Source: Thuidium tamariscinum (taxonomy: Eukaryota > Streptophyta > Bryopsida > Hypnales > Thuidiaceae). Taken from it: 64,000 nt of DNA. Below the pieces are notes generated by a model, which was given only the letters and a program-made list of their open reading frames with translations, did no database searches and was not told the origin of the DNA. This document shows positions 22,516 through 33,005 of the stretch, one piece after another. Position 1 is the stretch's first letter. The number at the start of each line of letters is the position of its first letter. The stretch spans positions 43,615,682-43,679,681 of the forward strand of contig OX344749.2 of assembly GCA_947034885.2 (NCBI GenBank), written 5' to 3'. Both the position numbers and the translations under genes were made by a program.

Positions 22516-24077
22516 TGTGAGCCCTCGAGATGGCACTCAGGACTCTGGGTCCATTTTTCGCGATTAAATGGTGAAAACTAGTCAAAATATTCAAGAAAAA
22601 GACATAAAAAGAGTGTTAAGGGAGTTTTGGTGTCAGTCTATGCCAAAATGGTGGAAAACCAACTTAGATGGTGGAAAATTCCTAATGCTAGAAATTTGAA
22701 TCATTCTAAGTCTCCAAAGCAAATTTATGTGAAGAATTAGTAATTCCGAGAGAAATAAGGAATAGAGAGTTAGTCAGTCCTAGCGAATGTTTGTGCAAAG
22801 TCAACCTTTTAAGGATGCACACGACATACTGACTAAGCTAAAAGAGTCTACTACAAACGTGGGAGAGTTACCAGGGCTTAAGTTCAATTTTGGAACAAAT
22901 TGGATTTAAAGGTAAAACCACTACAATGGATTTGGAGAGTTCGAATTTCACGAGGCAAAAGATGGAGGATTGGAGATTGAAGACTACAGAGAGGTGTTCT
23001 AAGGGTAGGAGCATGCCAGGAGCGAACAAGAATCAAACAATTGTTCAAGATTCCCGGGCATCGGGAATTAAATTGTCCAATTGGGCAAAGTAATTCCAAA
23101 TTGCTAAAATTAGAAAGGAGTCAGGTTGCGTGGGACTTACACCAAGAATCTAGGAGTGCCCTAGATGTTACCGATTTATTTCGGATTTTTCCGAAATTCC
23201 ACGTTGACTCCATGGGAAGTCAACCGCACATAGAAATGTTCGTAAATTCATAAAAATTACTTATGATGCGGTAAAATCTCACTAAAAATTAGGATAGGTT
23301 TTTGTGTGCTTAATAAGCGCCCGGTCAAGTTTGAAGACATTCCGACATTCCCAACTACCAAAACCGGCATCGACATCGAAATTCACTAGAAGTTACAAGT
23401 TGGCGACGGGTTGACCGGCGTATCAGGAGCAAATGATGTCCGATTGTTGCAAATAAGGAGTCATTCCTTACTCTCGCGGACATTCCTAACAACCCTAGCC
23501 TGACAGATTCATCAAAATGCGCAAATCCTAAAAGTTAGATTTTTGACTTTTAATTGGAGTTACCGTAATTCCAATTTGGGTGCGCAAATGGCCTAGGAGT
23601 GAGGGGTAAGGGGTCCCTTAGGCTAATTGGGGTCTTCTGAAGACAATGGCGCAGACGGTTTTCCGTTTCGAGTTGTTCCCTAAAAGATAGAGAGGGTCAG
23701 CTCTTAGTTTGACTTTTTAATCGTTAATTGCGGTTAATTAGAAGTGATTTTGGAAATATCTCTTGGAAAATCAAAGATTGGATTTGGTCAAGATCTCTTT
23801 CTTGCGTAAAAAGCCATCTTTGGGCTAAAGAAAGACAATTTTTGAAATGACTTTGGATTAATTTGCAAAATATCTACGTAAATTAGGGTTAATTCCAAAA
23901 TATTTTGGGTTAAGATCTTGGATTTGATTTGGCCAAGATTTCTTTGACAAAATGGGGATGTTTTTAGAAATTTCCACCATTAAAAAACTAATATTTTGGA
24001 ATTACATTAGGGTAGTTTAGGATAGAAAGTAACAAAGTGTTTTCACTGGCAATTACCGAGAAGGGCCCGGCCACGGG

Positions 24078-24085
24078 TATATAAG
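24078..24085 (+). promoter_or_regulatory. TATA box of giant LTR copy 2
   Basis: CCACGGGTATATAAGGGCCC, identical to the context in copy 1 and about 1.56 kb from the LTR start. Confidence 0.65.
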
Positions 24086-24829
24086 GGCCCCCCTCGAGGT
24101 TGCTAGTACCCTCATTCTTCTCATACCGACACTTTGTTCTTCTCACGTGCTACCGACGTGGTCGGAGCACCACTTGGACCAAAAGATTTTTGGCCAAGTT
24201 TTTTTGTAATTTTTCTTTTGGAATTCTTGAAGGCCTAGGGCCCCTTCAACCAATTCTCTCATCCTTCTTGGCATAATAGCTAAGGTGCAATATTGTGGAC
24301 CACTTTTCCTTGGAAATTTCATGTATCAAGTGCCAAAGTTCGGTTTAAGCACTGTCATGTGCACCTCCTTTGGTTGCAAAATCTTGAAATACTAAGAAAT
24401 TTTGAGAATTCAACGTGAAAGTCCGGTTAAACACTGTCATGTGTACCTCCTTTTGCAAACAAAATTCTCGAAATAACTACGGGATTTAGCCTCACGGTGA
24501 AGCTTTGAACCTACTTCCAAAATTTGGATTAAACTAAGCCATTAAAAGACTTAAAGCAAGTACAACCCAAAATTACGTGGATAAGCCTTAGTCATTTAGG
24601 GGCGCTTCAAAGACAAATTAAGGAAGTTAAATAGCCTCGGGCGCTCCTCCCTTAATCATTCCATTATCTCATCTTGCCTCACTTTTCTTCAAAAGCTCGT
24701 GATCATTCGGAAGTCATAAGTTAATTCCTAGTTGCTTACATCATGGAGGTGTACCATGGGTGACCCATTATCTGAAAATTAGACTAGTTAGAATCTAGTT
24801 TCCGGAGAAAATACCAAAAAAACCAGACC

Positions 24830-25085
24830 CCGAAGGGCTGGTTTTGCCTTCAGCCAAGCGGGAGCCAGGCGGGAGACTGAACCCATTCGGGAGACTGAAC
24901 CCATCGGAGACTGACCCCCTCCCCGCCGGCCAGTGGTGCCACGCCACGTGGCAGGCCCCAGTTGGGGGGCAGGCGGAGCAGCCAGGAGCGGGCGAAGCAG
25001 CTAGGGAGCGGGGCGGAGCAGCCAGGAGCGGAGCGGAGCGACCAGGCCAGGGGGCGGAGAGGCCAGGCCAGGGGGGAGAGACCAA
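24830..25085. repeat. GC-rich short-repeat block of giant LTR copy 2
   Basis: Repeats of CGGGAGACTGAACCCAT and GGAGCGGAGCAGCCAGGAGC. A CCACGTGG palindrome lies near 24934. Same position as the blocks in the other giant LTRs but different repeat units. Confidence 0.7.
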
Positions 25086-26102
25086 AAAACACACTAAACA
25101 CATATACACAAGTAAGTGCATTTCTCACCAAAATTGAATCTGAAATTCTTGGTCATTGCAAAAGTTGGGTTTTAATAAAAAAATCAAAGGAAAGGAAATT
25201 GACCATCCTACTTCCAATTGATTTTACATCAAAAATCCAACATTTCCAACTTGAGGTTTTCCACACAAAACTTCCACTCTCTTAACCGCCATAGCCAAAA
25301 CTCTCATCAAACTTTGCAACAAACTAATTGCAAGAGTGAGGCATACAAAAGGAATTAAGGGGAGAAGGATTACGGGAAGACAACCACGTGAGGGAATTGA
25401 CATTAAAAACTAATTTTCAAAAGAATCTCACTATTGAATAAGGTGCTATATTCTTTAAGGTTGACCTTTGACAATTAAAAACTAATTGTTTTGGAATATT
25501 ACTATTGAATTGGCTTTGATTCTCGGGGTATGTCCTACATTCTTTGGTAGTTAGTCATTAATTAGATTCTTAGAAGGTTTGGATTTTATGGTTTTGTTTT
25601 ATTAGGCCTAATAAGCCAAAAAGGAAACAAACAAATTGACAACTAATTTCTTTACAACCTAACGCAAATTCAAAATTAATTAGATTTGAAAAGATTTGAT
25701 GATAGTTTTTCGATTAAAATATTCTAATAAGCCAAAAAGGAAACAAACAAATTGACAACCAATTTCGTTGGAATTAAAACAAATTCGAAAATCAAGTGGA
25801 TTTAAAAAGATTTGAAGGAAATTTCCACCCAAATCATTTTAATTCAATTGGGATTTTCATCACATTAATTTTAAGAATTAAAGAAAAACTAAAAACAACG
25901 AATAGTGAATTATTAGATTTCCATTGATTTCTTTAGAACCTTGACAATTTAGGTAGACTAGTTAAATTGCAGTAATTCCTAATTACCGGGGATTTAGGAA
26001 TTAAAAGAATTACGCAATTAAATTAACGCTACATAACTTTAGTTTCTTTTAAAAACAGGACTAGATTAATTGACCAACAACGTGAGAATTATTATGGATT
26101 AG

Positions 26103-26198
26103 ATGGAGAACTGGGATGAGTTCGATGGCGAGGTTGTAGGAGAATATCTGCATATGATGATGTTTGACGACGGTACCATGGAGATTTACACAGAGGAG
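26103..26198 (+). CDS. Putative leader exon of giant LTR copy 2
   Basis: A 32-codon ATG frame (MENWDEFDGEVVGEYLHMMM, then an acidic end in YTEE) meeting GAGGAG|GTAAAC. It is colinear without gaps with the frame at 13441-13536, and at least one of the differences (GTC/GTT) is synonymous. Here the unspliced frame does not stop at the fourth codon after the donor, unlike copy 1. Confidence 0.45.
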
Positions 26199-26512
26199 GT
26201 AAACCGCTCACATTTGATTTTCATTCTCATTGTTTTACTGTTAAGTTTCTTTTTACCAAATGCTTGGAATTAAATTTAGGCACAAATAATATTCAATAGA
26301 CTAGAATAGAGTAGGATCGATTAGGTGAATTTTAGAATAGAATAAGATAGAATTATAACCACAAAATTAGATTAGAACACTTTAAAAACGTGACTAAAAG
26401 AGTTCATTGCTTGGAAGGCTTTCTTTTTTACCCAATTAGAAAGAAAACTCAATTAGACACAGGACCCGTGTGAAAAACTCTTAGCTCGAGGGTGGAGTTA
26501 GGAGCGCTCACA

Positions 26513-27955
26513 GCGGGCAGAAATGCCTTCCTACAACTTAGCCGAGACTGTACACAATAAATGGCTACAACAATCTGGAAATAGAGGTAGGGATCTGTAT
26601 GTTACTACGGTGGACGACTTTGTTAGAGCTTTTGTTGAAATGATAAGATATTACCAATACCTCAAGGGGAACCAGGGCGGAACGGGACCGGGGAAGGAAG
26701 AGTTGTTGCTTAGAGCTGCACAGCGATTGACGGAGCGAACTGGGAATCCAAAACCGCTAACTGAAGCCATTGCCAACATTTCAGATGTAGAAGATTCATC
26801 AATCGAGAGCCCCATCTTGAAGGTGAAGAAGTCTTTGGATCGCAAAAAAGAAAAGCTGACATGGCTCTAGGCTGCGAACACGATTCACATAGACCTGACA
26901 AGGTGAACTTCTCACATCCGCGTATTCAAACTAGATCTAGGAGAGCCAATTCAACTGCGCATTCTCTGAATCCAATTTTAGAGGGTGTGCCGCTCACAAT
27001 ACAGGACGAAGACGAAGACTGTACGGAAACCGAAGTCGATTTGGGAGCAAGGACTACCGCTGGTCTGAGTCATGTGTCCGGAATTCAGGAGACTGCTTGT
27101 GATGAGTCAAAATGGCACATAGCTTGTTTACCAAAAACATCAGCAAAAGCATGCTTTGCCCTCTAGGCTATTACAAAGAAGAAATGTATTGCTCAGATAA
27201 TTCAAAATAATGTCGCCACTGCAGCTCCAACATACACAGGTATGATGGTGAATTACAGGAAGAATACTAGTGATAGAATGCAGTTCTTTTTCTGCAATGA
27301 CGACATTAAGCGATGTGTGAAGGGGACGCGAAGGAAATGGGTTTCGATCCCACCAGCAATTCCTGATGTTTGGCCCGTCAAAATGGGAACGAAGCTTTCG
27401 CTGTCTGAGATTTTAGCCCTTGAGAACGCGGGTTTTCAACTTCCACATCGTCAACTCATTTCACCACGGCAATTGTTTGGTGGAACAACGAGTGCAGAAT
27501 TGTTGGAGGCATATCCTATTCCTTCTTCAGCGGATGAACATCCAAATGCTTGTATTGGGAAGGTAGTGCATCGAAACCCGAAATCTCCTACAGTTAAGCA
27601 CCAAAACAATTGTGCTTCTGCTTTGACAATGGTTGCGCGAATTGATAAAGTGACAATGGTTCCTCATCCAGGATTTGGGTGTATAGTTTCATTGGCATCT
27701 GGTACGGAGCCAAAAGTTGAAAAGTACTTGATGACGATTTCGTCATTTCCGGACTGCACTTGTCCAAATTTCAAGGAAATGAAGTTTAGGTGCTTGGGTA
27801 AACGTGGAACATGGGCGAATTGTAAGCACTTGTATTTCATTTTCACTGTTATTTGCAACCTACAGCCTACAACAGATCTCTTCATGCATTGTGCCACTCT
27901 AAGCTTCAACGAAGTGAAGCAAATACTCTTGAGTGGCATACTCAATTATTTGTGA
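26513..27955 (+). pseudogene. C-terminal part of a SWIM zinc-finger transposase (Mutator-like)
   Basis: Coding sequence begins abruptly at the LTR edge (RAEMPSYNLAETVHNKWLQ), so the N-terminal half with most of the expected DDE catalytic core is missing. The first frame runs to about 26870. It then shifts near the A-rich tract at 26845-26860 and continues through 27164-27166, an in-frame TAG, to a TGA at 27953-27955. The C-terminal domain has the SWIM pattern CxC...CxH: CTCPNF at 27755 and NCKHLYFIF at about 27818-27836, followed by FNEVKQIL. SWIM fingers sit C-terminal to the catalytic domain in Mutator-like transposases. Its closeness to the right TIR fits the mobilising gene of the 27-kb element. 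Confidence 0.65.
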
Positions 27956-28392
27956 GGAAAGTAGGATTTTGAAATTGAAGTGAAATTAGGTTGTTGTTCA
28001 GTTTTGACTTCAATAAAGATTTTTTGACCCTACACTTGGAGAACCTTTTTGGATAAATGTGCAACACATGTATACATTGTGCTCAGCAAAAACATTTCAG
28101 TTTGGTAATATAAAAGGTATGACATGTACCCTAAACCTCACCTTTTTGTCTTCTCTTGAACTAAACCCTAATCCACTTGAAATAATTAAATTGTAGTGCT
28201 TAGCTTTGCTACTTCAAATCATAAAGAAAGAATAAATATGAACAAGGTTTCGTGTACCTAGTGTTGACAATGAATTCAATTTAGGAGTTGTTTGCATATG
28301 AACCCAATTGCTCATTTCATCTTGCTCTTTAATCTCTTCTTCAACTTTCACCCAAGTTTCTCATGTCTTCAGCAATGCATTCAGCTACACTA
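27956..28392. other. Non-coding segment between transposase relic and right TIR
   Basis: AT-rich, presumably the 3' untranslated region and subterminal DNA of the element. No open frame or repeat of note. Confidence 0.5.
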
Positions 28393-28604
28393 TTCACTGT
28401 CATCTGCTTTCATGAATGATCCACTTTTTTCATCTACTTTTTTCATCCACTTCTGTCATCCACTTTTGTGTCATTTCATCTAACTTCTTACAAAAATTCA
28501 TCCACTTTTTCTTCTTCTTCTTTGCAATTTTCTTAAGAATTCTAACTATTTTTTCAATTTTTCTTTCATTATTCTTCGTCCCTGCTCCCTTTGTAGCATT
28601 CCCC
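28393..28604 (-). repeat. Right terminal inverted repeat of the 27-kb element
   Basis: The reverse complement starts GGGGAATGCTACAAAGGGAG, followed by the core GGGACGAAGAATAATG, and matches the left TIR at roughly 95% or better from the core inward. It carries one extra GTGGATGA-type 15-bp unit relative to the left TIR. The end abuts GTCCATAAGTC at 28605. Confidence 0.85.
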
Positions 28605-28615
28605 GTCCATAAGTC
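28605..28615. repeat. Right target-site duplication of the 27-kb element
   Basis: GTCCATAAGTC, identical to 1320-1330. Coding context on the minus strand is FKGLMD, which continues into FGQLYV only if the element is removed. Confidence 0.85.
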
Positions 28616-31600
28616 CTTTGAAAGAAACACGTTGCTCTATTGTTAGTGTCAGACCTGTGAAGTATGGAATTAATTGTTCCAGAGCCATCCAAACTTGAAG
28701 CCGACCTTGACGAGCTGCACCATTGTCCAAGTAATTTCTTTCTGCTAATATGATATCATGATAAACTTTATTCGAACTTCCACGTGCAATGCTTGGCTTG
28801 AATAGCTTTTGAGCATGTGAACCACTCAATGATGGCTTTTTGGGGACAGAGTTTGATTTGCCAGATAGATCCCTGTCTTCAAAAATTTCAACATCTCCTC
28901 CATACATACCGATGCTAGAGAGTATATTCTGTAGCTCTTCAATCGCTGTTTTCTGGACTTGAACATTGCAAATAGTCCATATAAATTGAAAATGCATATG
29001 TAGAAGTTTTTCACAGATTCGATTGAATCCATGCAATGTGCAAACATGGACTCGATCTAATGGAATTGGTATGATAGGCCGCCACCGTTCTAAGCTTGTG
29101 GAATCTGAAACAGGTGCACTCGTCACATTTCTTGCGAAAAGACCGCCATTCTATGTCGGGCTGCGTTTGTGGGCAACTGTTATAGCTTGAGAAGCTGACA
29201 CAGTATTGTCCTTTGTCTTCTTTTGGTTACAATAAATGCAACAATAAGGTCCAATAGCTCCATTTCCAAGCCCATATAATGCCTTGATAGTCTTCATGTC
29301 GCCTGATAAATGCCATTGAACTTGGAAATCTCCAATACCATCAACAATTAGTCTTTGTCCATTGTTTTGAGATTCAATGATTGAGGGTATCTGAGTTCTT
29401 CTGAACACTGTTGATAGAATTTCGAAATTCTCCTTTGGAATCTGAAAACATCCAATTGGCCAAATCTCTCTTTCGGATTGTACAGAGAAATACTTTTCAG
29501 AGTCTGTTGCTATAGATGGGTCCAGTGCTCTATTCATGAGTGTGATGCTGATGCGTTCCATTTTCTGTTTGCTAACAATTTCTGCTTCGTCCATTTTGAG
29601 AACAAAGATGAGAGGAGTACCATTTACCTCTGCATAGTGAAGGATTAGAGAACTAGTTAGACATGAATGAATAATGAAATTCCCTTAACAAATACTACTT
29701 TTTGTTCTACAAACAAGTTCATTACTGTAGACTTCTTTTGCTGAACCTCCTCACTTTGCTTGAGAAATTGTTATGTGTGTGCAGCAAGAGTCTAAGCAAA
29801 CGATGCAACTAGTGAGCTACAATTGGAAATGGCAGGTATGAGTAATTCTTTCTTCCTATATCATTAGTTAGTATACTGCAAGAATGGTTTGTTAGGTAAT
29901 AATATATGGATTTACAAATCACGCTTCATGTCAGTACGAGTCTTGCATTACAGAAGTTCATAGAAGTAGAAGTTCAGAACTTGTGCTTTAATTCCTTTGC
30001 TTTTTACTTTTATGATTTTGTTTTTCTGCTAAATAGTTCTTGCATATTTGTAACTGAAAGAAAGTAAGAGACGTTTCAATGAAAAGAGCCACGCATACTT
30101 GACATTTTCATCAAACATTCTGTATGTGCTTTGAAAACTTATTTTGCTTGCCCCCAAAGAGGACTTCCTGGTCCCAACTTAAACATTGATGGCTTCAGGG
30201 CCTCACTAGTAGTTTGTTTTTTTCCCTTTTATTCTTCAATTTTACTACTTCAGACTATGTATTAATTAATGGCTGTGAGACTGAACATTTTCTTCAAAAG
30301 TTTTATCTTGAAGTTTTACTATCTCGTTTCATATCATGCTCTCAATTTAAAGAAATAATGCATTTATTGACCTTTCCAGGATTGATATGGTCCTACTTGA
30401 ATAGCTTTAGAGTTTGGAAGCGAAGATTGTAGCAGTCTCGAAACCCCAAAATATCTCTACTTCAAATTCAACATGTTGACAACAGCAAGCAGTACTGAGA
30501 CCACTCATTTATGAAGGCTAATGGTAATACCTCATTCTCTTGCATCTGTTTCAACCTATTGCAAGGTACTATAGTATTCCTTGTCTTATTATCAGTTATG
30601 TATGTCGAAATTACTTGTTTGAAGGCTCTATATGAGTGGTGCTGAAGATTGAGGTCTTAGGTATATTGAACTTATTTATAAAATATATTGTAACTAGGTT
30701 GTCCCCCATATTTTTTAGACGTGTGCAACTGTATAAATGTTTTTAGTAATTTTGCAAGATTGTACTACGGTACTTTTAAGTTGAAGCTATTCCTGTGATT
30801 CAAACTCAAAAGCCTTCATGTATGTAGGTACATTATTATTTTTTCAATATAAGTTGAATTCAATGCTGTAGAAAGTCACTTTCTTGATGTAAGGCAACCT
30901 AATTATTGTCAATATTTTATGTAAATCTCAGGGTTTGGCTTCTCTTCTACAAATGAATTCAGGTACACTAATATTTTCCATCCAATGAATTAGATGTTGT
31001 TCATAGGATTTGCAGCTTTTACACTTTCATTCCAAAAGTAATCATTGTGGAGACCTAGTGGATTCACTTGACATGAAAACAAAGTAATTGGTTCTCAAGT
31101 TTCCGGTTGTAAAGAGATTGTGAATAGTATTTGCATATTGTACACATTAATTGGGAAGATACCTTGAGGTTTTACTGGAGTTGTTAAATAAGAGTAATTC
31201 ATGTCTATGGGTTATTTTAAAGCAGGGAATCAAGATTTTGATTTCTGCTAGGATATGCCCAAGCACACATGAGCTTTGAAGAAATGAAGCAGCCTCCCAC
31301 TCAAGACACAGTACTTCCCAATCAAAAGAAAGTGAGTGTGTACAATTGCCTTCATTTTCTACTATCAATATGCTACAAAATCATTTTAGAAGATGCTGAA
31401 GTATTAACTGAAAAATGTGTTATTCTATTTTTTGTAAGTAGGATATAAAAATAATGTTTGAAAGTAATAATGCTAGTTCAATGTAAGCACGAATACTAAC
31501 ATTCATTATGATGAACTTGCAGGGAAAGAAGACTTTGTAACGGGATGGATTGAACTATTTCCAGTAGTGCAAATGTCAGTGACATCAACAGAACTCCTGT

Positions 31601-33005
31601 GTATATTTTCAGAACACTGAAGAGGGACACATACCTACAGGAGTGATCCCATACAACTTCACTATGGTACGTTGCACACTCTCCACATCAGCAAAAAAAA
31701 TGTTGAATTTGTTCAAACGGAGTATTCGTTTCCCCTTGTTCTTTTGTGGAACTTCGACTTCCATATCAATGGTATAGAAATCTCCAATGAGCTCTGTCAA
31801 TTTTGAATTCATTTCAACTCTGAGAGTGGAGACCTTGTGAGGATTGGGGAGGCATCCAATTTTCAATTTTTTCCCAGCACATTGTAGCCCCCTTTGAATT
31901 TCTTGTACATTGCTGAATATCCTTTTTGAGTGATGCCTGCTTCATCACATATTTGCAAGATATCATGAGGTCCAATGGATTCACCTATCTTGTTGAGGTA
32001 GAAATTTGTTGCTTGCATTCTTGTGTCACTGAGACTTGGTAGTTGAATGAGAGAGTGGAGCTCCGTCTTAGTTAGAAGTAATGAAAATAGTTTCCCACTT
32101 GCAATTTGGTCTTCTATTCCTCCACAGAGTCGTTTGTGAGAACGTAATGTAGAGTTTAGTTTTTGAATCTTTGTGCTTGTTGCTGGAGTGAGGACAGTTC
32201 ATACAAATCTACGGGCTGCCTTCCCATGACCTCTAGTCTTTGATAACGATAGAATATTTTTGCGGGATCTCACTTGACTTCTATACCCAAATGGTGTCTT
32301 CTTCATCCTCTGTATTTTTTGTTCCAATTTTTGAACAGTATTTAAGGCTCCTGCTAAACTACTGTTCAGGACAAGTAATTGGCGCTCATGTTGTATTTGC
32401 ATGTGTTGCAATTCTTGATCATTGAAAGCATTTGTTTGCTCCAATTGTGCACGAAGAGCATGTAGGGCTTCTCTTTCGTGATGTAGGTCTCCAGTCATGC
32501 TGCTATGATCCCTTGTCAACGTACCCAGGGATTCTATTAACTGAGCAACATGAGTTTGCAGATGGCGATTTTGAGTTTGGAGATGAGATATCTCTTGTAC
32601 TTTGCGATTCTCAAAGTTGATCTGCTGTGTACCAAAGGATTGGAGGAGGTCATCAATTCAGGCTCGTAATAATGATATTTCTATTTCATGTTGCCTGCCT
32701 GAGATGGATGAGCTTCCTGAAGTGCTATGCAAGTTCTTCACATATCCTAGTAAACCACTCTCTCTGTCACCAACAAATTCGAGAAAATCAGATAATGATT
32801 GAAAAGTCGGAGACCTCTGAGTGACTGCATCTGCAGGATAAAGGGATCCATCAAGCCAGAGGTCAAGGTTTGTAGCACCTGCCTTTCGTCTCTCTGGGAA
32901 ACTGAGTCTTGAAGGTTGTTCATGAATAAAATGCCCTCTAATTATAAGCGGTTTATATTTTCCTACTATTCTAGCTTGTACCTTGTACATGTCTTGACTT
33001 GCCAT
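28605..33005 (-). pseudogene. Main part of the split transposase-like gene
   Basis: Two coding blocks are joined by a 2-kb intron. The first, 33005-31635, begins ATGGCAAGTCAAGACATG (MASQDMYKVQARIVGKYK), has a glutamine-rich coiled coil (about 32590-32300) and ends CCTGTAG|GTATGT. The second, 29629-28605, follows a TGCAG acceptor in matching phase and contains VNGTPLIFVLKMDEAEI, LMNRAL, WHLSGDMKTIKALYGLGNG and the pair CCIYC. These motifs recall large transposase-like proteins with a GGD/SGD-K..L.GL block and a CxxC finger in plants and animals; I cannot name the superfamily. Damage: TGA at 32658-32660 and 32199-32201, a one-base loss in an A tract near 31870, and TAG at 29151-29153. The gene continues at 1330-731 beyond the inserted element. 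Confidence 0.65.

Larger units (their letters stand above)
22516..26512 (+). mobile_element. Giant LTR copy 2 (4.0 kb), mismatched flanks
   Basis: Same TGTGAGCC...GCGCTCACA ends and the same internal order as 9565-13837. The left flank is satellite (GGGGG) and the right flank is transposase coding sequence (GCGGG), so there is no clear duplication and the satellite does not resume on the right. This suggests the unit formed or was altered by recombination between two LTRs at different sites, with loss of the DNA between them, including the N-terminal half of the transposase gene. TATA box at 24078-24085, GC-rich block at 24830-25085, leader exon at 26103-26198. Confidence 0.75.
1331..28604. 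mobile_element. 27.3-kb composite DNA transposon with long TIRs, ParB-methyltransferase cargo and SWIM transposase remnant
   Basis: The boundaries are set by inverted repeats (1331-1571 and 28393-28604) and by an 11-bp duplication on each side. Subtracting four LTR units leaves about 14.8 kb of element. From left to right it holds a 1.8-kb non-coding stretch, a ~235-bp tandem array, a minus-strand ParB-methyltransferase relic, an inverted array, and the C-terminal half of a SWIM-finger transposase whose 3' end lies 440 bp from the right TIR. Long TIRs, an 11-bp duplication and a C-terminal SWIM finger fit Mutator-like elements. Zisupton/KDZ elements also combine SWIM fingers with TIRs but usually make 8-bp duplications, so they remain an alternative. 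The internal genes are decayed, so this copy cannot move unaided. Confidence 0.75.

Noticed and set aside
9565-26512. Copies 9565-13837 and 22516-26512 as the two LTRs of one retrotransposon with the ParB-methyltransferase gene inside
   Set aside because: The first copy has its own perfect 5-bp duplication on both sides in continuous satellite, so it inserted as a separate unit. No PBS, polypurine tract or gag-pol lies between the copies.
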